NCBI GenBank assembly: GCA_020055645.1
Contig: CM034546.1
Location: 79,608,001-79,672,000 of the forward strand
Direction of reading: 5' to 3'
From: Tomocerus qinae
Lineage: Eukaryota; Arthropoda; Collembola; Entomobryomorpha; Tomoceridae
Length of the DNA stretch: 64,000 nt
The notes below the pieces were generated by a model that was given only the letters and a program-made list of their open reading frames with translations, did no database searches and had not been told where the DNA came from. This document shows positions 60,105 to 64,000 of this stretch, one piece after another. How positions within the stretch are numbered: the stretch's first letter is position 1; the number at the start of each line of letters is the position of its first letter. The position numbers and the translations under genes were made by a program.

Positions 60105-60299
60105 AGGCCAGTACAGTAAGTTTTCTTTTTAAAGCACACACACTTTTTGAATCGTATTTTGTATGTTGTCCTACGCAGTTTTATCTGAGAATAAAAGTGC
60201 AGAGTTATTTGTAAAACTTTGGCGCTTCGTATTTATTAGATTTTAAGGAGTACAGAGTATTTGTTTTTTAGTTATTTTAACGATGTCTAGGTAGAATAT

Positions 60300-62634
60300 T
60301 TAGTTAATTGTTACATCTGAACAACCGCGGAAAGTCTCTTGTGGGCCACATCCAGTAGCGAATGATCCGTCGTCGCATTGCCCCCAATTATTACCTAAAC
60401 GAGTATAAAAATGAGAAAAAACATTAGGATATTTCAGATCTAATAACACATTGTCCCAATTATTATGTGTACTGTGGACTATTTATCATATTAATTGCGG
60501 TAACTTTACGAACAAAATGACTATTCACAAACTATTGAAATCCCAAGATAATTTTGAATATACCTGAGCGATAGTTCCATTGGATAACACAATGTGAACA
60601 AGTAACACCAGCAGGGAGACGTAATTGGGTGCGATACCATCCAGGACCTCCGGCATTAAGTTTACTTCCACTTCCATCAGCCTTTTGCAGTACGTATCTG
60701 TTAAAACAAGCTTGACTTTCCCCAGAAAAGGGAGTAGTACAAAGTCTCCATTCCATATAACCTAAATGTCCTTGAGTGAGTTCTACTTCAACATCAATAA
60801 CCTAATTGCAAAAAGGACAGAGTAAATTAACATTTTCTGCAATTTTCTTTCTGATTTGTAGCAAAACTTTTTATCTGAAAATTTTACTTACACCTCCTGA
60901 AGTGTACCTTCCAGTAATGATTCCTCTGTACCAACGTCCATTGATTTCATTGTCTCTGGGTTGGCCTTGACTGTAAGGATCCCCACAGACACCGCAATTG
61001 CCCCCAACAACTTCAGCTTGATGAATACCCCCGCAAAATAATTCGTTGTCTGTATAATTTGGTGGTGGATTTTGATTCGCAAATTCAGGCACTCTCCAAA
61101 TTGATCTGTTAACAGATTTAAGTTGTTTTATTTCTTATAGAAATATGTTAAAAAATGCATACGAAGATAACGTATACCGTATTAATCGATTTAGTTCCCC
61201 AGGGCAACTCCCATTTGGAGACCATTTTTTGGTCAAAAATATTCTGATAGTTCCCCACATGGGGAATTATTATGATATGGGGAACTATATTTCGAATGGC
61301 AAATTAAAAAACTTCAATGTCAAATTTTTATATTATTTCAAAGCAAAATTAAATTTTAAATATAGTGAATGAGCATATTAGTAGGAATTTATTTAGGTTT
61401 CAACGTCGTCGTCAGAGGATAGAGATACGTCCATAGGTTCGGTTATATCAACATCCATTACTTCGTCATCATCGTCATTCTACTTTACAAACTTTACTAC
61501 TTTTTAGCCTTTTTTATCATCACAGTGGTAAAAATGCATTTAATGGTAAAAATGGTAAATTATAGTGAATACTTCAGCAGAGATTCACAAACGACACATT
61601 AAAATAAGTTTTCATGCTCTATTTTCTCTAAAATAATTCTAATTAAGATTTTTATTTGAATGTTCACTGAAATAGTGAAACAGTCGTTTAAACGACATTA
61701 TTCGCTTGGTATACAACCAACTTTAATTTAATTAGAAAAAGTACTCCTTTAATTAAAATTAATTATTTAATAAGTTAGTAAGGATGTCTTTGTCCCAATT
61801 AGTTGACCCTTTCTTGGATTAATTCATAGATTAAACTTTCGCAAGTAAGAAAACACATTATTTGTTCTTACTTAAGATGTACAGAAACAATATACTACAA
61901 GGGGTGGGTTGTGGTTTCGTAAACATGCGGCGAAGCCCTAATCTCCTCCCTTCATCCAATGACATGTGATACGGGGCACTGCGGAAGCCAATCAAAACAG
62001 ATACGGGGCAAAAAATTGATTACCTTGTTATAACATTGTTCTGTACATCTTATAATATGGATATTTTTCCATACGTTTAGTCTATGGGATTAATTATTAA
62101 CACACATTAAGTTGAGCAGTCAATTTAAAACAACAATCGTCAGTGCAACGGTATTTTATTCAAAACTCTGTACGTAATTTAAATAAAAATATTTTTAACC
62201 ATTTCTTACCCATTTACCACTAATGTTTAATGTGGTGGTAATAACTTTAAATACCATTAAAAACCACTTACCAATCATAAGTGGTAAATAGTATTTTGTA
62301 CATTGGTTGGCACGTATGCACTGACTGGGTACAGACGCACTGGCTAAGTCCAGATTCACTGATTTGATTTGTATATAGCTCTTATGCCTTTAATTTAAGA
62401 TTTTAGGGTGGGGAACTATTTCGATATGGGGAACTAAACATTTGGAGAGCCATATTTTTCCAAATTTATTCATTTAGTTCCCCAAGTGGGGAATTATTGC
62501 GATATGGGGAACTAAATCGATTAATACGGTAGTTAATTTTGTATTTACGATCGATTTGGTGGTTTCATGAATCGTCCATGGGAATTAACCTGGACGGTTA
62601 GAGCAAGTAAAACAATAAAGGCTAATTTGTACAT
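60300..62634 (-). CDS. Secreted AA15 lytic polysaccharide monooxygenase
   Basis: A copper enzyme that oxidatively cleaves chitin or cellulose, secreted. Four exons (62634-62549, 61105-60892, 60801-60564, 60394-60300) give 210 aa. A signal peptide ends VNS, and the mature protein would then begin HGRFMKPP, putting His1 at the N-terminus as the first ligand of the copper histidine brace. The second His is in TQGHLGYMEWRLC. Other AA15 marks are NELFCGG, GVCGD, ACFNRYVLQ, CSHCVIQWNYRSGN and GCGPQETFRGCSD. No carbohydrate-binding module or C-terminal anchor follows. A strong TATA-initiator promoter precedes it. Intron 1 holds a 1.35-kb inverted-repeat element. Substrate (chitin in moulting or diet, or cellulose) cannot be read from sequence alone. 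Confidence 0.92.
61177..62529. mobile_element. Inverted-repeat element inside LPMO intron 1
   Basis: The ends CCGTATTAATCGATTTAGTTCCCC are inverted repeats flanked by TA (61175-61176 and 62530-62531). Both sides repeat ATATGGGGAACTA-type motifs. The interior has no transposase. The right end lies only 20 bases from the exon 1 donor. Confidence 0.7.
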
Positions 62635-62686
62635 TATTGTAGGTATATAGTTTTGGATATGTCCTTCGCGAAAGAAAGAAAGTGAC

Positions 62687-62718
62687 TGATTTTATGTGGG
62701 AGTAGGCAGTCTTTTATA
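62687..62718 (-). promoter_or_regulatory. Core promoter of the LPMO gene (TATA plus TCAGT initiator)
   Basis: TATAAAAG (62718-62711) and TCAGT with A at 62687 are spaced 31 bases apart, the arthropod optimum. The predicted 5' UTR is about 53 bases. Confidence 0.75.
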
Positions 62719-63686
62719 TCCGCACTTGACCATCTTATTTGGTTTTTTATTTGTTAAATGTCACTTTAGTAGCCAAGCTGATTGCGGTTCAAAGCTTGTA
62801 AAAGTGGTTATTGTTTTATTTGTAAGTTGAAGTGCGTAAACATTTCAGCTGCATTCAACTTTTATCATCTTTGTTCGTACTCATCACTGTCAAATTAGCT
62901 TAAGATATCATTAACAGTGGTTTGTAACTTATGGAACATTTTGACATACTACATTATCAATGCGACGGTATGATGTTGTAGTCAATTTATACATATTAGT
63001 AGTGTATAAGTTGACGGAATTTTAACCAGTCTTTGTTTGAACGGCTTCATTAGAATTTTAAAGCCTTGTACCTGTTTTTTGACTGACTTTGAGATGCATT
63101 TTATATAAACTTTAGTGAACCTTATAATCTTGGAAGAAGTGAGGTATTGATTTAACTTTGAAAACAAAAGTTTTGAATAATATTGAAAATAGCAAATTCA
63201 ATCTACTTAAGAAGCCATTTTGTATTTTATTTAATCCAATTGACATTCGAGCTCATCAGAAATAAGATTTGCCAAATTTACAATACACCAAGACATTTTT
63301 GTATTCTTTTTTTTTAAAACAAAGAAATAAAGTTGAAACTGACTAGTCCATTTTTACACTCTCAAAAATGTACATCTAGGTATTATCGTATATTAATTAA
63401 CTAATACCAAAAGTATTAACGGTATCAGCCTGTAAGTAATCTTGCTCTGTTAGGTTTAATAACTGGTGTTTGACTAATCAGAGATTTTCTTGGATTTGTT
63501 TGATGACAGTAAAAATGCTTGGTACATAATGTTATTTTTATTTCTGGTAATTTAACATCCCAGGTTTAAAAAGATTTTAAAGCTGGATTAATGCCTAATG
63601 GGTTTATGTGGTATTATTGTATAGGTAATAATATAAGCCACTGCTTACCACTTACATCTATAATGTAGTGTATAATTACCGATAAA
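62719..63686. other. Non-coding interval
   Basis: No gene-like frame or clear repeat between the LPMO promoter and the right-edge promoter. Confidence 0.5.
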
Positions 63687-63760
63687 TATAAATAAGGGAG
63701 ACAATATTCCATACTTCGCACCTTTTCAGTGCCTCGTGCAAAAGTTAGGGAAATTTGTTG
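63687..63760 (+). promoter_or_regulatory. Probable promoter and non-coding first exon of a gene extending beyond the window
   Basis: TATAAATA at 63687-63694, a TCAGT at 63726-63730, and a TTG/GTAAGT donor at 63760/63761 fit a short first exon. No start codon with a continuing frame is visible before the donor, and the rest of the gene would lie past 64000. Confidence 0.35.
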
Positions 63761-64000
63761 GTAAGTATGAACACTTCAATATGACAAGGAATTTTATATG
63801 TATAATATTAGTACTCCTTTTCTGTCAATTTACATGTTAAATTTATTATTGTGAGGTTATTTCGTCACCTACTCTTGAACCTTGAAAGGATTAAATGAGC
63901 AAATAAGTTATCTGTGTGCAGAATTCAGATTAATGGTCTTCTGCGAAGAGAACCAATTATTGAAAAACAGATTGTGTTGGCTATGGGATACTTCCTCCAT

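Overview
The window looks like nuclear DNA of an arthropod. It is AT-rich, its genes have many short spliceosomal introns, two promoters pair a TATA box with an arthropod-type TCAGT initiator, and it carries short (TTAGG)n runs, an insect-type chemoreceptor, an astacin protease, an AA15 copper monooxygenase and an ABCF3 gene. A non-insect hexapod such as a springtail fits best, but that is inference. All multi-exon models below were built by hand from splice sites and codon phase; every one closes in frame unless stated.

Layout. 1.9-3.9 kb: seven-TM chemoreceptor (-). 6.5-7.9 kb: a hAT-like element and a tRNA-like SINE. 8.9-10.1 kb: secreted astacin (+). 11.0-15.9 kb: two tandem genes for secreted cystine-knot (knottin-type) peptides (-); a third lies at 46.4-47.8 kb. 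17.0-32.2 kb: a three-gene cassette present twice in the same order and orientation: a CARD-NTPase-CARD gene (-), a divergent CARD-NTPase gene (+), and a convergent membrane-anchored protein with a possible permuted papain-like domain (-). 33.7-35.3 kb: a piggyBac-type non-autonomous element filled with an 18-bp satellite. 35.8-36.5 kb: a small PPxY membrane protein (+). 37.6-45.2 kb: a large NACHT-LRR-permuted-papain-TM gene (+), split by two adjacent transposons whose removal restores the frame exactly. 51.7-56.5 kb: 15-exon ABCF3 (-). 57.7-58.5 kb: an element with GC-rich minisatellite arms. 58.8-60.1 kb: a glutathione S-transferase with an extra N-terminal domain (+). 60.3-62.6 kb: AA15 LPMO (-). 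The right edge carries a promoter and first exon of a gene that continues outside.

How the genes may work together. The main signal is at 17-45 kb: STAND-type NTPases with death-fold (CARD) domains sit beside membrane-tethered papain-like proteins, and one large protein in the same region joins a NACHT NTPase, leucine-rich repeats and a papain-like domain on a membrane anchor in one chain. This suggests a sensor-NTPase plus membrane-cysteine-hydrolase system, perhaps in innate immunity or cell death. The link is inferred from context and architecture; only the motifs are seen directly.
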